Positions 35,524 to 48,011 of a DNA stretch of 64,000 bases are shown in pieces. Position numbers and translations under genes: made by a program. The stretch is from Cladopsammia gracilis (Eukaryota; Cnidaria; Anthozoa; Scleractinia; Dendrophylliidae). The DNA lies in assembly GCA_022457155.1 (NCBI GenBank), contig JAJGOT010000090.1, positions 310,001 to 374,000 on the forward strand, written 5' to 3'. The stretch's first letter is position 1. The number at the start of each line of letters is the position of its first letter. The notes below the pieces were generated by a model. The model did no database searches, was not told the DNA's origin, and saw only the letters and a program-made list of their open reading frames with translations.

Positions 35524-36854
35524 CTACTGTTCGGATCCAAGCCACCATTGTGTAGTGGACGATGCGTTTTCTGTGCACTTATGCTGTGGATTAGTGACGG
35601 CGTAGAAACCAAAATTATCTTCGCCATTTTTTGCGCCCTTACCTGGATCCCATTCACAGCCATTTATACCGCTCCAGTAAGAATCTGTGTGCATATGCTG
35701 ATTATCCCTTTGAACCAACATTCCGGTACAATCCGTGCAGTTTATTCCTCGAACTGAAACCAATTCATATCTCCGGCATTTGTCTTGATTTACAAAAATT
35801 AGCAGGTCGGTGTCTTTGAGTGATGCGCGTGCGTAGTCGGTGTAACTGAGGCCTGATGGGAAGTTGCATGTCACGCGCCAGTGCGTCGAATTATCACGGA
35901 TGTTGACCAAAGCTTGGTAAGACACTCTGAAGTCGTGCCAGGTGAAATTGTTCTCGTTGCGCGGGAAATCGTGATAAAACGGTTTGTCCTTGTAAAACTT
36001 CTTGTTTGCCAGCGAGAAGGATTCTATGAGGGTCCAAGCCTTTCCTGCCTCGGAACTAAAGTCACAGTATGTCTTGGCAGTCTTATTATCGCTTATAACA
36101 AGGTTGTAAACGCCTGAATGAGATCCTCGCTTAATCATTCTGATAGCTTGGCACGATTTGACTTCTGGGTCTGGGTAAAACATCTCACATCGCTTTCCCT
36201 CGAAATGTTCTGGGCATGCGCAGGTGTACTGTTCTTTGGTGTCATTGCATCTTTCCACGCACCTTCCTCCATTCAGACATGGTTGAGATTTACAGCATCC
36301 GTTTAAACAGCTCTTGTTCGCCTAGAAATAAATGCCGTATATTTATGTAAATCAATTTTAAATAAGGAAACACTATTTATTCATGGACTTATCAAATCAT
36401 TTAACACAAAGGGTTATTTTTTTTTTGTATGTATGTATGGAATAACCGAGGCTGGGGCGGAGAGGAACAGGGGTATAGTCCGGTTCTTTTAGATCCACCA
36501 CTTATGCAAACATGGACTCACCTTTATACCAGATTGTTGCATGGTGTATAAAATAGTTCCTTGTCTAGTAACCAGGTCCGCGCCCGCATCATCTTTATCT
36601 TTATCCAACAATTCACAACTCGTCCCAGTCACTTGAAACGCTACGCAGCCACACGTTTTCGCGCAATGGCGGAAACACTCCAATGGGCTGGATACACTCA
36701 CAGAACGAATGTTGTGCTTTATTAAGGCAGCATTCTCAGTGAAGATGTTGTAGATGTACATGAGAGGTGTTTCAAATTGAATGTTATTTGTTGAGGTTGT
36801 ACTTGAAAGAAGTGCTCCGCAAACGAACAACAAAATCCCAAAGCTTGATGTCAT
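35524..36854 (-). CDS. Secreted PAN/apple-EGF-fibrinogen-like protein, paralogue 2
   Basis: Exons 36522-36854 (111 codons, donor GTGAGT) and 35524-36321 (acceptor TTTCTAG, 265 codons and TAG) match paralogue 1 in length, phase and domain order: signal peptide, PAN/apple with ECFRHCAKTCGCVAF, EGF with CLNGGRCVERC, and a fibrinogen-like domain with YWSGINGCEWDP. By my count about 30 of 244 residues differ in the large exon and about 5 of 111 in the first. All cysteines I compared are kept, so both copies look functional. Change is concentrated near the EGF end (PEHFEGKRC versus PENTQGKRC) and in an acidic/basic stretch just after the GCEWDP motif. It lies about 9.7 kb upstream of paralogue 1 in the same orientation. 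The 5' flank is shared for only about 70 bp beyond the ATG. Confidence 0.85.
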
Positions 36855-36924
36855 TTCAGACTGAATAGAAATACGTGTAATTATTTCCCTGTGAGTACAT
36901 AAAACAAAACATTTCTTAATTTAG

Positions 36925-37400
36925 TGTGCAAATGACGTCATAAAACTTCAAAAATCTAAACTATACAACCTACAAAGCTGTTTCTAATATGGTGTATGGA
37001 TACCGGTGTTACAATCCTTCACAAAAAGTTTCAGGTTTTAAGATCTTTTAACGATGTTTTGCTTCCGACTTGTAAAGGTTTTAAATGTGTCACGCATTTC
37101 GTCACGCTATTTTAGATAAGTCGCGAAACTAAACAAAATTGAACCAGTTGAAAGTTGTTTTTGCATTATAGATGCTTATAAGCCGACTTATAATAAATTC
37201 AATTTTTGTGATGAGATTTTTGGTGTAATAAAGAATTTTGTACCGTCGTGTTTGTTTGTGTCGCTAAGTGGGACATCAAGATGGCCGCTCCATACATTTT
37301 ACGAAAAATGTCTAATACTAGTTCGCTTACAAATCTTGAACGAAATGCTCTTACGCTTCACAATTTGGCCCAGATGTGTAGTTTTAAACTCTCTATAATT
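36925..37400. repeat. Dispersed repeat, inverted relative of 59150-59605
   Basis: AATGACGTCATAAAA, AAAAAGTTTCAGGTTTTAA, TTTGCTTCCGA, GTGTCACGCATTTCGTCACGC, GATGCTTATAAGCCGA and ATGGCCGCTCCATAC all recur in reverse-complement order at 59150-59605. About 450 bp, diverged, non-coding. Confidence 0.7.
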
Positions 37401-38629
37401 CCATAAACATTTTAGAATCGGAATCTGGTTTTTAATGCTCCTGAATTTTAATATGATTTAAGTGCGGGCCAAGAATTCCCGGCATGCCTTGCCCGCAATA
37501 TTGTATCCATAAGCACTTTGTAGGCATCTCCCAGACTCCCATAAGCACTTTGCGCACTTGAGCCAGATTCAACCTTCATCAATGCAGTAACGATATGCCA
37601 TAATGGGGTACCTGCGTAGGCAATTAACACTAGACACAAAGTCTGCACTACAGTCGCAATAATTATTATTAATACCAAACCGGAATTTGTTATCGCGTTT
37701 TACTGAATTATAAACTAGTCGAATCGATACGACTGTAAACCTTCAAATACATCGTATTTTGAGAACTTGTCTTTGCGCTTCAAGTCAGTCTTTACGTTAA
37801 GGACTAAAAATTAAAGGTACACTGGGTTGTTTGTATCACAAAAATAAATTTCGGCTTAGTTTAAATACATTCTGTCTGTCGTTTTCGTGCGAACTTACAT
37901 TTGTCAGCGATTTCTAATCAGTGAACACCTTAATTTACCATCCTAGCATATAACTTTTAGTATTTACTTGTTTTAGTAAATTAGTATAAAACAAAATGTC
38001 GTGATTTTTTTTATCGCAATTCTGTAAGTTTTGAATAGGCATCTTAAAACTCCTTTTCGGACGAAAGCGTTTTGCCAAATATTTATATTGAGTTGGTACG
38101 TGCAGGTGGGAAAGATGATTCGCGAAACTAGAAGAATATGAAAGCTTGCACTGCCCAAATAATATATTTACGATCTAAACTTGTTATGGTCATAATCATG
38201 CTTAAAATGTTACACCTTGTATTGACAGTGATGTTATTTCGCCTTTCATTAAATACATGATCATATGCTATGGAAATTGCCATCAAAAAATTATCACAAA
38301 ATTAGTACTAACTGCGAGCCGTTGCCAAGTTTTGGGCAGCCAACTTTAAAACATTTTGATCCGACACTTGCTAAAAACGAAAAAAAAAAAACTGGAATAA
38401 AAATACTAGTCTACAAAGCTTATTCCAAAAACTGTAAACACATTAACGCTTGTTTGAAAAGAACAATTTTCGTACGGATGTCAAAATGTCAGCCTGGATG
38501 ACGCCGAACATTTGTTTTTTAAAGAAGCACTTGTAGTGAAATTTTCTCCATATCTTTGAGCCATGTATGCACTTAATATTGTTCTAATTTTTAATTCTTA
38601 TCGAGCAGTACGTTACTGTGGGGCTGTTT

Positions 38630-39560
38630 ATTATGTTGCACACTTTTGAGATCCGAAAGCATGACCATTCAAACGAAAGTTACCGAGCTGTACTTTTCGT
38701 ACTGTACTGTTCGTGGTGGGTCAGTGTAACTTTTGACTCGTGTGTGTGTATTGTGAAACCCTGAAATGTGATCGTTCAAATGAAAGCTATTGAGCAGAAC
38801 CTTCCCGTGGTGCTTTGAATTATGCTACACAAAGCGATTCTAATTTTTCATTCAGTTTATGAAAAGATTTAGTGTGACGATGTAAACAAACGCCGCTTAG
38901 AAGCAAAAATTTGTGCAACTTACCTTTCCTTGTATTAGCAGCTTTTCAGTGAATGTTTGGAACTCCTCTTTTCTCAGCTACATTTTCTTTTCAGTGGTAT
39001 GTAACAAAACAAATCATCGATTTAAATCTCGTGTTTGCGATGAAGACTGCAAAAATTTAAAAATGAAATTCAGTTTTTCACACGATATGATGCAATTAAC
39101 ATGTGAACAGGTGTTTTGTAATCGATCGTCAGAGACAATTAATTAGCTACGTTTATTATATACATCAGTCCCAGCAGGATTTAAAATTATAAAACACTAT
39201 CTAACAGAAACAGAAACAAACTTTTGCGACCAGGTTGACAACTGCAAAAGAATGAATTTCACATACATTTTTAGTCTTTTATGTCGAAAATAGCGACAAT
39301 GGAAGTTGATCTTCACGAGCGGAAAGTAGATAAATTGATAGTTGTTTCCCAAGCAAAGTTGACAAATTGTATATGATTTACATATTTTTTTTAATCAATA
39401 TATAATTCAGATATATGAGAGAAATTGAAAGCACTCGTGAATTTCATACATGCTTCCTGCAATTTATTTCACTTTTTTCCGCTTAATAAGATGACATTTT
39501 CAGTTATGATAAAGACTTTTTAAATCTTGAAGGGGATATTAATAATTCGACCATGTTTGA
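38630..39560. repeat. Upstream repeat block, copy 2 of 3
   Basis: Shared landmarks with 41480-42560, in order: F1-like CTGTGGATGAAAT-type sequence, TTGTGC(A/G)ACTTACCTTT, CGCGATATGA-type block, GTTGTCAGAG-type block, CAGCAGGATTT, and CAAGCAAAGTTGACAAAT. A minus-strand GTAAGTTG donor at about 38923 may end a 5'UTR exon of paralogue 2. Confidence 0.5.
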
Positions 39561-39719
39561 CATTTGTTTGAACATTTGTTAAGTTTGCGTCAGCGATCAG
39601 GTCCAATTTTAGGAAATAAACGTATAAAAACACGATCTAATATACGGTGAAAATATGTTTCACCAGCGAGGAATCGCGATCTTAGTGATGTAATAAATAA
39701 ATAGTCTATCTATTTCACC

Positions 39720-39945
39720 CACTATCTCTGTAGATTTCCCTGTGGTGTAGTGGTGGTCAAAGTGGAAATAGAGAGTTGCGAACTGAGCTTTCGAAACCGC
39801 GAATTCGGAGTTGACTCTCTACTTTGAAATATCGAATTTTCGACTTTGAACTGTTCACTTTGGAAATAGACTTTCGCTTTTAAAATTTTGAATTTTCGAC
39901 ATTCGAGTTTGAATTTTCACTTTTCGAAGGCCACCGTACAGCAAA
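39720..39945. repeat. Low-complexity GAATTTTCGAC-type repeat
   Basis: Words such as ACTTTGAA, GAATTTTCGAC and ACTTTCGCTTTT recur irregularly. No frame or inverted structure is evident. Confidence 0.5.
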
Positions 39946-40292
39946 CCTTCGGGTATTTCTTAGTGTTGCGAAAACTATTGTTGGTTAGTTATTTTGGGGG
40001 GTGGGTGCTGTTTATTGTCTTTTGAATCCTTCGTATTAAGTCATTTGGTTATCGCAACTTTTTTCGCAACACCAAGGAACTGTCAAAGGTTCAGTTTTTA
40101 TACTAACTTCCCCCACCATCGTCTTGCGAGGCTTCGTGAGCTAATAGAGACGAGCGATTCTCAGGGGACTAGAATAGTTCCAGGTCTCTCGCAACTTGTT
40201 TCTTTCAAATTGTCATCCAGTAGCTTTATATGTGTAGACCTAGTCGACTCAGTTGCCATAGAAACGCTATTATGACGAAACTCGTGTTTAAT

Positions 40293-40583
40293 AGAGCAGA
40301 TTTCAATTGAGAGTCGTAAAAGCAAAACCAAAGTTATCGCTCTGACCAATCACAACAGACGGAGACAATCCAATGAACCAATCAGAACGCGAAGAAAATA
40401 CATGTAGCCGACGCCAAGCGCGGGAAAACGCGTGCGAGCAAGTCACGATCGCGATTGGTTTTGGTTTTACTTCTGATTAGTTGAGAAAGTGGCGCGAGAT
40501 TTTTTAGCCAATCACAAACCGTAGCAATGCAAAACCAAAGCAATCACTAAATTACTTTCGAGACTCAATTGAAAATCGCTCTA
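40293..40583. mobile_element. MITE with AGAGC(A/G)ATTTTCAATTGAG ends
   Basis: AGAGCAGATTTCAATTGAG at the left and CTCAATTGAAAATCGCTCT at the right are inverted. The inside has several CCAATCA motifs in both orientations, a typical feature of such repeats. Confidence 0.7.
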
Positions 40584-41094
40584 TCAGCTTGAATATCTGC
40601 GTTCGTCACTTCTTTCCTTTCATATATAACCAAGTTCACATATATAATTTCATCATATTTCCGTCATAATTATTGTCATCATCCTCTTCACCATCATTCA
40701 CTGTTGTGCAATCTAAGATAATTGTAAAATGTTCTAAAAAGAGTGTTATTAGAGAACTCTGTAAGCGTCGGTCATTATGGTGTACCACTTTAGTGCACCA
40801 TGGTGACTGAATTTGCACTTTTAAGAAATTCTTCAAATACAGCTTATAAATTTTCTTCATAATTATTGTTTCTGTTCAGTTCAAAGATTCAAAAGATTTC
40901 TCATTTGTATGTTCGCTTTCAAAAGTCTACCGTAGACTTTTCAAAGGGAGGAGTGAAAGAAAAATACTTCTTTTTGTTTCGCAGATTGAGACGCTCAACT
41001 GCACCGCAAAAAATTTGAAAATGCTGAAAGCAATATAATAAATTGACATGAAACTGGGCACGACTATTGCTATTGCTGATACGAAGAACTTGTT

Positions 41095-41215
41095 AAGTGG
41101 GGGGGGACAGGGGGCGGGAGCCCGGGAGAACAGGGGCGGGAGGAGTATGGGAGACGGGAGAAGAAAGGGCGGGAAGCGGTATCTCTTCGAGTCCGGGAAG
41201 CGGGAGAGAAATTCA
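41095..41215. repeat. GGGCGGGAG-type degenerate repeat
   Basis: GCGGGAG/GGGAGAAC words repeat irregularly, the complement of the CCCGC-rich tract at 24335-24420. Two overlapping frames across it are artefacts. Confidence 0.6.
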
Positions 41216-41479
41216 AAAAGGCAAGCATTCGTTATTTATTACTACTTATCATCCAGTCAAAAACACGAACCCAACAACGTATTTTGACTTCCATTTAACG
41301 TCCTCCCAGGCTTAAAACAAAATTTTATATGCGAGAAAATGTAAATCGTACTTGGGATAAACGCCCCGCCATTTTGTATAAAAACAAAATATTTACGCCG
41401 CCATTTGCACATTTGCGCCGCACATTTGCATTATTTACGCCGCACATTTGCATTAGATTCGGCACATGTGAAGTTCGAC

Positions 41480-42560
41480 GTTTGAACCGGGCCTAAGATG
41501 GTTCTAATATTTGACTCTGTGGATGAAATCATAAAGCGTAACCAATTAATAAGTAAAAACTTTCAAACAATACTTTTCTGCGGTGTTGTTCAGTTGAAAT
41601 AATTCAAACATTTAAATCCAAATTTACAGCAAATTTGTGCGACTTACCTTTAATTTTCTTGCATTGGCAGCACTTCCGCGAAACCGATGCCTTATAATCC
41701 TTGTCTTTGTGTGGCAATTACATATTCTTTTCAATAACATGTAAAAAATAAATTACCGGTTGTCTTTAGATAGCGTCTTTGTGAAGGAGACTGTAAATCA
41801 TAAATATAAAAACGCAATTCGGGTTTTTCGCGCGATATGAGACATTCCTCTTATCAAAAACTGAAAAATGAACTAACACATAAAGATTCTGCAGCAATAA
41901 CATAAATTGTTGTGACAATCCAGCTGCTTTGCAATTAACTTACATTGTTCATGTGGGCAGGTGTTCAGTCGATCTGTTGTCAGAGTAAATATGCTTATAC
42001 CAAGCAGGATTTTAAATTAAAACCGGCAACTAAAATTAGAGTCAGTAGACAAAACAAAGTTCAATTTGTAAATTGAAAACGATCCGTCTGTAAAACTGCA
42101 AAGAATCGAGAAAGCTCTGAAAACAGGCTGTATCGTGGAGTATCTTCAACACAACTTAACGGGAATCTTCAATGATAACGTGCGGACATGACAAGTGTCG
42201 GATTTAGGGGAGGTGCCCGGGGGGCCCGCCACCTCTCCTTGTGTCGCAAAAAGAAGACATATATGTCCCGAGAGAAAAAAGAAAAAAAAAATTCAGGCTC
42301 TACTGAATATTTACACTCCGCCGCCGCCTTTTCCAGTCCGCCCCAGTTATTGACTCCATCTCCCCTCCACCTTTCTTATAAGGCAAGTAGACGTAATTGA
42401 TATTTGCCCTTTTTTCAAGCAAAGTTGACAAATCTTATATATTGTTTTTTTTTTCCAAGCATATCTGAGAAATCGACAACATTAATGAATTTATGATATG
42501 CTTCTTGTAAATTCGATTTATTTCAAGTTATTTTTATTCGCTTGAAAAATATGACATTTT
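41480..42560. repeat. Upstream repeat block, copy 3 of 3, without a gene
   Basis: Homologous to 38630-39560 by ordered short matches, including a minus-strand donor (GTAAGTCG, about 41645). No third PAN-EGF-fibrinogen coding region follows it within the window. Confidence 0.5.
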
Positions 42561-42602
42561 GACTTGTGAAGATCGGGCAGACAGTTGAAACTTTGGGGCG
42601 GT

Positions 42603-42751
42603 ACGCAGCTCTTACAAGGTCTTCTCTGATTAGCTGAGAAAACAATAGAACAAACAACACAACAATGGCTAACAATAGCACCTAGACCTAAAAACAATAG
42701 AGCTGCGTGGTATACAGGTCCAATGAAATTAGAGGTTCTAAAGAGCTGCGT
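42603..42751. mobile_element. 149-bp MITE with ACGCAGCTCTT ends
   Basis: ACGCAGCTCTT and AAGAGCTGCGT are exact inverted ends. The body (AACAATAGAACAAACAAC, CTAGACCTAAAAACAA) is shared with the copies at 48867 and 49022. Confidence 0.8.
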
Positions 42752-42759
42752 GGCTACTG

Positions 42760-43608
42760 GAAACTTTGAGTGGCGCTTCAAATTCATTAATCCCGGCTGA
42801 ACTAATTTAGACGTCAGCCGAAATTAATTCAATGCGGACAAAATTGCGGATTCGGGTCAGTGGAATATATTTTAATAGCGGAGCTCTCGCGGGCCTTCGG
42901 CCCGCTTGCGGAGCTCCATACTCACAGAACCATGCCCGTCATTTTTCATGGTCATGGCTAGCGGAATGTTTCGCGGGCGCGTCCGTCGCGCAGGGTTAGC
43001 TCGCGGGCGCGTCCGACAGCCAACATGCGAACACATGCGCGTAAAACGTGCTTGGTTTTCGTCTTATTGGAGTAATAACACTCATTTAAAATATTCAAAA
43101 TGGAAAAAGAAAGCTTTAAAGAATACTCAGAAGCCGCTATAGTGAAAAAAGAAGAGCTTTAAGGGATAAATATTTCTTCTCAGGAGGTCAGAATCGAAGA
43201 AGCGGAGTTTTAAAGAATTTCCAAGCAGCCGAGGGACTTAAAGGTAAAATAAATTACATTTTGATGGGAATTTATGTTGACATCAATTTGTGATTGACTT
43301 TTTCTTTGTGTTCTCTTTAGTTTTGGAGAAACGTTTATAAAACGTGCTCAAATTCAGTCGTATTGATATCTTTGAATTTCATCGACGACTGCTCCGCGAT
43401 GCGCTAATGGTACGCGTTTTTCTTTTAAACATAAACTAATGGATATCTGAATAAAACTTTTCAAAAGAAGATTTTCGATACGCAACAGGTGTATTTTAAT
43501 CGGAAATTAGTCATACTAGTTATTCTAGACCGAGAAAAAGTTGTTTTTGTGAGCTTAGTCAGTGTTATCGTATCTTTTCTTCAGTTTTATCGTATAGGAT
43601 AAGATACG

Positions 43609-43664
<56 letters not shown>

Positions 43665-45290
43665 GGTGACACGTTTACGTAACAACGGAAATACGTAGGG
43701 CTCCACCTAGAAAAATAACAATGATAGACAGAAATAAAACTAGCTGATAACGAAAAATATACAGAAAACAATGAAAGGAAACTAATACGAAAATGAATAA
43801 TTAGTATGTTTCTTCGCAAATGTTGAGGCCATGAGGTACAAGTGACCTGCCTTTTGAAATTAAGAAAGCTTCTTTGGCCTTACGTATTGAGTCAAAGCTG
43901 TCACATGACCTTGCCGTACACAGCCCCTGAACAGCCCCTAAAAAGATTTCCGAGAAAGTTTTCAGTATGAAAATTAACAAATTCATTTCAAGGTCACAAA
44001 TAATGGTGTCCTTTAATCTCGTATCCGGATATAACTCGTGTGGTTGGGAGATCTGGCTACGAGATTAGGTGCGCTTCTCTCTGTATATTTTTGTATCCTT
44101 CGTTCCAAACTAAAAGTCATATTTTAGGACTGGTTTCCAAGATATTATATGTGTCATAATTTTAAATGTCACATATACGCAGTTCGGTAGAAAAACACAA
44201 GGGTATATTTTCACTTGAGGAACAGATCCATTGTTGACATAAGTTAAATTTTAGCGGCGTCACCTCAGTAAATCGTCACAGGTTTTCCTTCAGAGTCGAA
44301 TGTTTTGGGTCGCAATTTTAGAAATAACGTACTTAGAAAAGACGTTCGATACAGGTTGCCGACTTTATTAAAATTTCCGTTGACAAAGCAGCGAAACTAT
44401 ACATATTTAGAAGAACATTTACCGTGCTGTGTGTTCTTAACTCCGCAATTTCGTTGGAACGGGTATAAAAAAAGGCCGTCCTCAAATGCACTGCGCAAGC
44501 CTTTTATATAAACGTTTACAGCCCATTCACCGGGTGAATTTTTCCCCCAACCTTTTTTGGGTATTTTTTTTTTCTTCTTTTACAGGTTTGTATCGCAGAT
44601 ACATATAGGTACACTACATATAGCTACATAAAACAACATAAAGCTACATTACATATAAAAACAAATATATAATAGTAATATAATAACTTAGGTGTCGATA
44701 AAAGCTTCTTTTCTGTTAATAGGAGAAGAGGTTTTCATTTTTTTTGTGAAAGTGGAGTATGGTTTTTTTTTTCTCGCAATAAAACGTTCTGTTTGAAAAG
44801 TTTCTTGAATTTATCGCCTAACAGTCTTAAAGATAAAGAGCTTTTATTTAATTTGCAACGGTATATATAGTATTTACCTTCAAGGATAATGTAGTTGACT
44901 AGAATGCTTATATTAATATTTGGGCCTAAGATCCCGATTAGAATATCCTTGATATTAAAAGATCTTACGCTTGCAGTATGTTCAACGAAATAAGTAGATC
45001 ATTTTAGTCATTCCAAAAAGTACGCACTTTCGTACAAAAGAAAAGGTGTTCTAAAGTCTCCAACTCTTTTCCATAAAAATCACATAAAGGGGAATCGACT
45101 TTTTAAACCTAAAAAGCATTTCATTTGTACACAAAATCATGTTTAATATTTTGTAATGAAAGGTTTGCGTGTTGAAAAATTCGTCATATTTCTTCTGAGC
45201 AGTTGGTTTGCTAGACATCTTTGAGATAAAACTTTCATAAAAAAAAAAAAAAAATACTGATTTTGATTGACGATTTTCCAAAGATTTCTT
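42760..45290. other. No gene recognised
   Basis: AT-rich DNA with short frames only. GGAGCTC...GAGCTCC-like symmetry (42882-42916) and the (TA)n block are the only structures I can point to. Confidence 0.45.
43611..43664. repeat. (TA)n microsatellite
   Basis: About 27 TA units with one interruption. The flanking GTATCTTTTC and GATAAGATACG words give it a small outer inverted repeat. A minus-strand frame rich in Ile-Tyr is produced by it. Confidence 0.9.
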
Positions 45291-45329
45291 TTTTCCTTCA
45301 ATTCGTTAATAGAAATAAGATGGGGTTGT

Positions 45330-45775
45330 AAAGAGTGTCAAAAAGTGTTAAGTTTAACGCTGTAAAAAGTGTTAAAAATGAAACTAGACGTTCCGGCAAT
45401 GCTGCCTTCATCAGTAGTAAAAATGTGTTCGTTGCTAGCGTGTGCGAAAATTCAAAAAATTCAAATTCACGCGTGCCAAAGAAGGCTAGCAAGGCTAGCA
45501 TACGAGTTAATTATAAAAAGCCAAAGTCTTGGTTTAAACCACTCGGCGCCAAAGTCTTGTAATTGAAAATGAACCGCATTTCTTCGCGTTTTCTCCTGAT
45601 CTGGTCACCTAGATTCGCTTTAATCACTGCTACCATCATGTCGCTGAGGTTGTGGTTTGGTCTCGTAAAATGTTCAGGCACTGGCAGCGCAACTTTCTTT
45701 TTGATACCCTGTATAAAATCTTCGGTATGGCGAATGATGTATTCACTTCTTGACTGACTCAAAATTAAGTTTATA
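45330..45775 (-). pseudogene. Penelope-like element C-terminal fragment with tail
   Basis: Minus-strand translation of about 45511-45770 gives SRSEYIIRHTEDFIQG, then VPEHFTRPNHNLSDMMVAVI and KTLAPSGLNQDFGF. The pattern 'EHF..P.H...D..V ... R..RE..(F/W)I....TL.P.GLN' is the end of GIY-YIG-type endonuclease regions in Penelope-like and related retroelements. A GATGAAGGC...GGAACGTCTAG tail follows, as in other Penelope-like copies. The reverse transcriptase is absent, so this is a 5'-truncated relic. Confidence 0.6.
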
Positions 45776-45785
45776 AAACAGTGAA

Positions 45786-46875
45786 TTGTTACGCCGCAAA
45801 ATGTAATACTCACCGCAAAATGTAATACTAACGCAAAATGTAATAACATCGACGCAAAATATAATAAAGTGGTTAACGCAAAATGTAATAACTTTTCTAA
45901 CGCAAAATGTAATAACACTTCAGTTGCATATTATTTGATGCTATCAGACTCAGACGAAGTCAAAGTACGAAAGTGTTTTACTGTGACTGATGCATTCTTG
46001 TCCAGCATAAGTGGATAGAAACAGAAGGATATAAAATTAACTGAGATATCCTTTTTCATCAGTAAATAATACAGCTATAATAAGTAAATGTGGAGGAACA
46101 AGATTGAGCTAGAAAGCGAGACATACATTGTACGAAAATTAGTTCATCCGATCGATGCAAGGAAAAGGCCGCATACGTAGTCCCTTCGGTACTGTGACTT
46201 CGCGCAAACATGGTACGTTTAAGAGGATCTCAATGGGGTGCTTTGACTATTGACCATCAAAAAGCGGTCGTTCCGGTGCGAAATGAAATAAAACGGTCCT
46301 ACGGCTGAAAATTTCTAGCGGGAAGAACCGTTCCATTTGATTTCCCACCGGAACGATACATACAAAAAGAAAGTGCTCTTGGATCGAGTTTCAACTGAAT
46401 TTTGAACTTTTCATCTAAAGAACGGATAAACGAGTAAGAAAATCAAATACCACATCTCATTCTAGCGAGTCTTCATAGCACACATGCACTTCTCGACTGT
46501 TCTCATGCACTGCATATATAACTCAACATTACAATGTACGAGGAGCAAGTTTGATATTTCCTTGAACTCCCGACATAATGAGCACCAAAGTGTAGCAGTA
46601 TGCGGAGTACCTCGGATGACCTTCAGATAATCTTCTGTTAAGTACTTCGGAAGGCTTCGGATAATCTGCTGTAGCCTCGGGATGTTCAGAATACCTGAGG
46701 TGATGTTCGGTCATCTTTACAATGTTTCAAGTGATTTCTCTTCAAGTCACTGCACTGATTGCATGAAATTGTTCCCGCATTTCGCACTCTATTTTTCATG
46801 TAATAGACATAATTGTTATTACATTTTGCGTTAGAAAAGTTATTACATTTTGCGTTAGTATTACATTTTGCAAAT
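45786..46875. mobile_element. Element with CGCAAAATGTAATAA arms
   Basis: Five to seven copies of CGCAAAATGTAATA lie at 45793-45915 and, in reverse complement, two to three at 46814-46872. The block at 45876-45917 is the exact complement of 46814-46855. About 1.1 kb in total, with no transposase frame. The left end abuts the Penelope-like fragment. Confidence 0.6.
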
Positions 46876-47019
46876 TTTACAGCCTGCGTATTTCATTTAC
46901 ATGTAATTCTCAACTGAATTTTCCCTCAATTGCTCGAACCAAATGTGACAGCATACTAAGGATACTATATTTATCATAAATGTATCCAATTTTGAAAATA
47001 CAATTTGCAATTTTGTGAA

Positions 47020-47062
47020 GTGAAGTGAGGTGAGGTGAGGTGAGGTGAAGTGAAATGAAGTA
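47020..47062. repeat. GTGAG/GTGAA pentamer repeat
   Basis: GAAGTGAAGTGAGGTGAGGTGAGG-type 5-bp tandem units. It directly precedes the CAGTGGCGGATCC element. Confidence 0.8.
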
Positions 47063-47083
47063 AAACTTTATTTTAACAGGGCA

Positions 47084-47358
47084 GTGGCGGATCCAGGGGG
47101 AGGGTCGGGGGTCCGCTCCCCCTTTCAGACCTGTGTCTCCCTTGTGGTTCATAAAAATGATAGAATAAAATTGTTTTATACGTAGTTGTTTCACTCCCAC
47201 CAATTGACTGATTGTCAAGCTTTATACTTAACAAACACGTTTCGACTCTCGGGAATGCCGGAAATAGCGTTTCAGAGGGTAAAATCGGAAACATTTTCCG
47301 GGAACATGTACCCGGACCCCCCCCCCCCCCCTTTCAGAAATTCCAGGATCCGCCCCAG
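47084..47358. mobile_element. MITE with CAGTGGCGGATCC ends
   Basis: CAGTGGCGGATCCAGG at the left and CCAGGATCCGCCCCAGT at the right are imperfect inverted ends; a C run lies near the right end (47319-47331). Confidence 0.6.
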
Positions 47359-48011
47359 TAGGGTGGCCCATAGGGGCCCTGCATCTGAAAAAATATATGA
47401 CATTAAAATTTTAATAACAAGTCAAAATTATTAAGTAATGATCCGCATAAGAAGGAAAGTACTGAACGACAATGCATGATGGAATGTCAACTTTTTTCAT
47501 TGTTACAACTAATGATCTCATTGGCCTAGACTCAAAAACTGCTAAAAAGTTAAGGTTTAAGGTGCATTTTGTCTATTTTTCTTTTTAAGGTTTCAAGTAA
47601 TATGAGACCCAATCGCACAATATGCAGTTTTTAAAAGATATTGTATTTGGGGAACTTCATCAAATAAGCAAAATTATTAGCTATTGTCTTCTGCTATTCT
47701 GATTGGTTAAGCACGAACATTTCCTAAAATTTATTTGACGCAAATGGATTTTCTTTATTTTTATACTGAAATATAATTATGATTAGCATATAATTATGAT
47801 TAGCATATAATAATGCTTGGCATATAATTATGATTAGCATATAATAATGCTTAGCATATAATTATGTTTTGTGATTAGCATCCGATTAAGCTGAAGCTAC
47901 GCTGTGGCGTGACGTTCGAACTGTCGTTGATTAACTATTCATAGTTCATTAGCATTTCTGTGACGTCACTTAGCATTATATAAAACAAGCAGAAGTAATT
48001 AGGAGTGTCTG

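Noticed and set aside
35425..35819. Plus-strand frames over the second PAN-EGF-fibrinogen gene
   Set aside because: Antisense shadows; the minus strand has signal peptide, domains and splice sites. The same applies to 25950-26186 and 35881-36117.
43565..43819. Ile/Tyr-rich minus-strand frame
   Set aside because: Product of the (TA)n microsatellite.
45786..45920. Possible CRISPR-like array (spaced CGCAAAATGTAATAA units)
   Set aside because: Units are short and AT-rich, spacers are irregular and partly absent, and the genome is eukaryotic; a minisatellite arm of a mobile element is the better reading.
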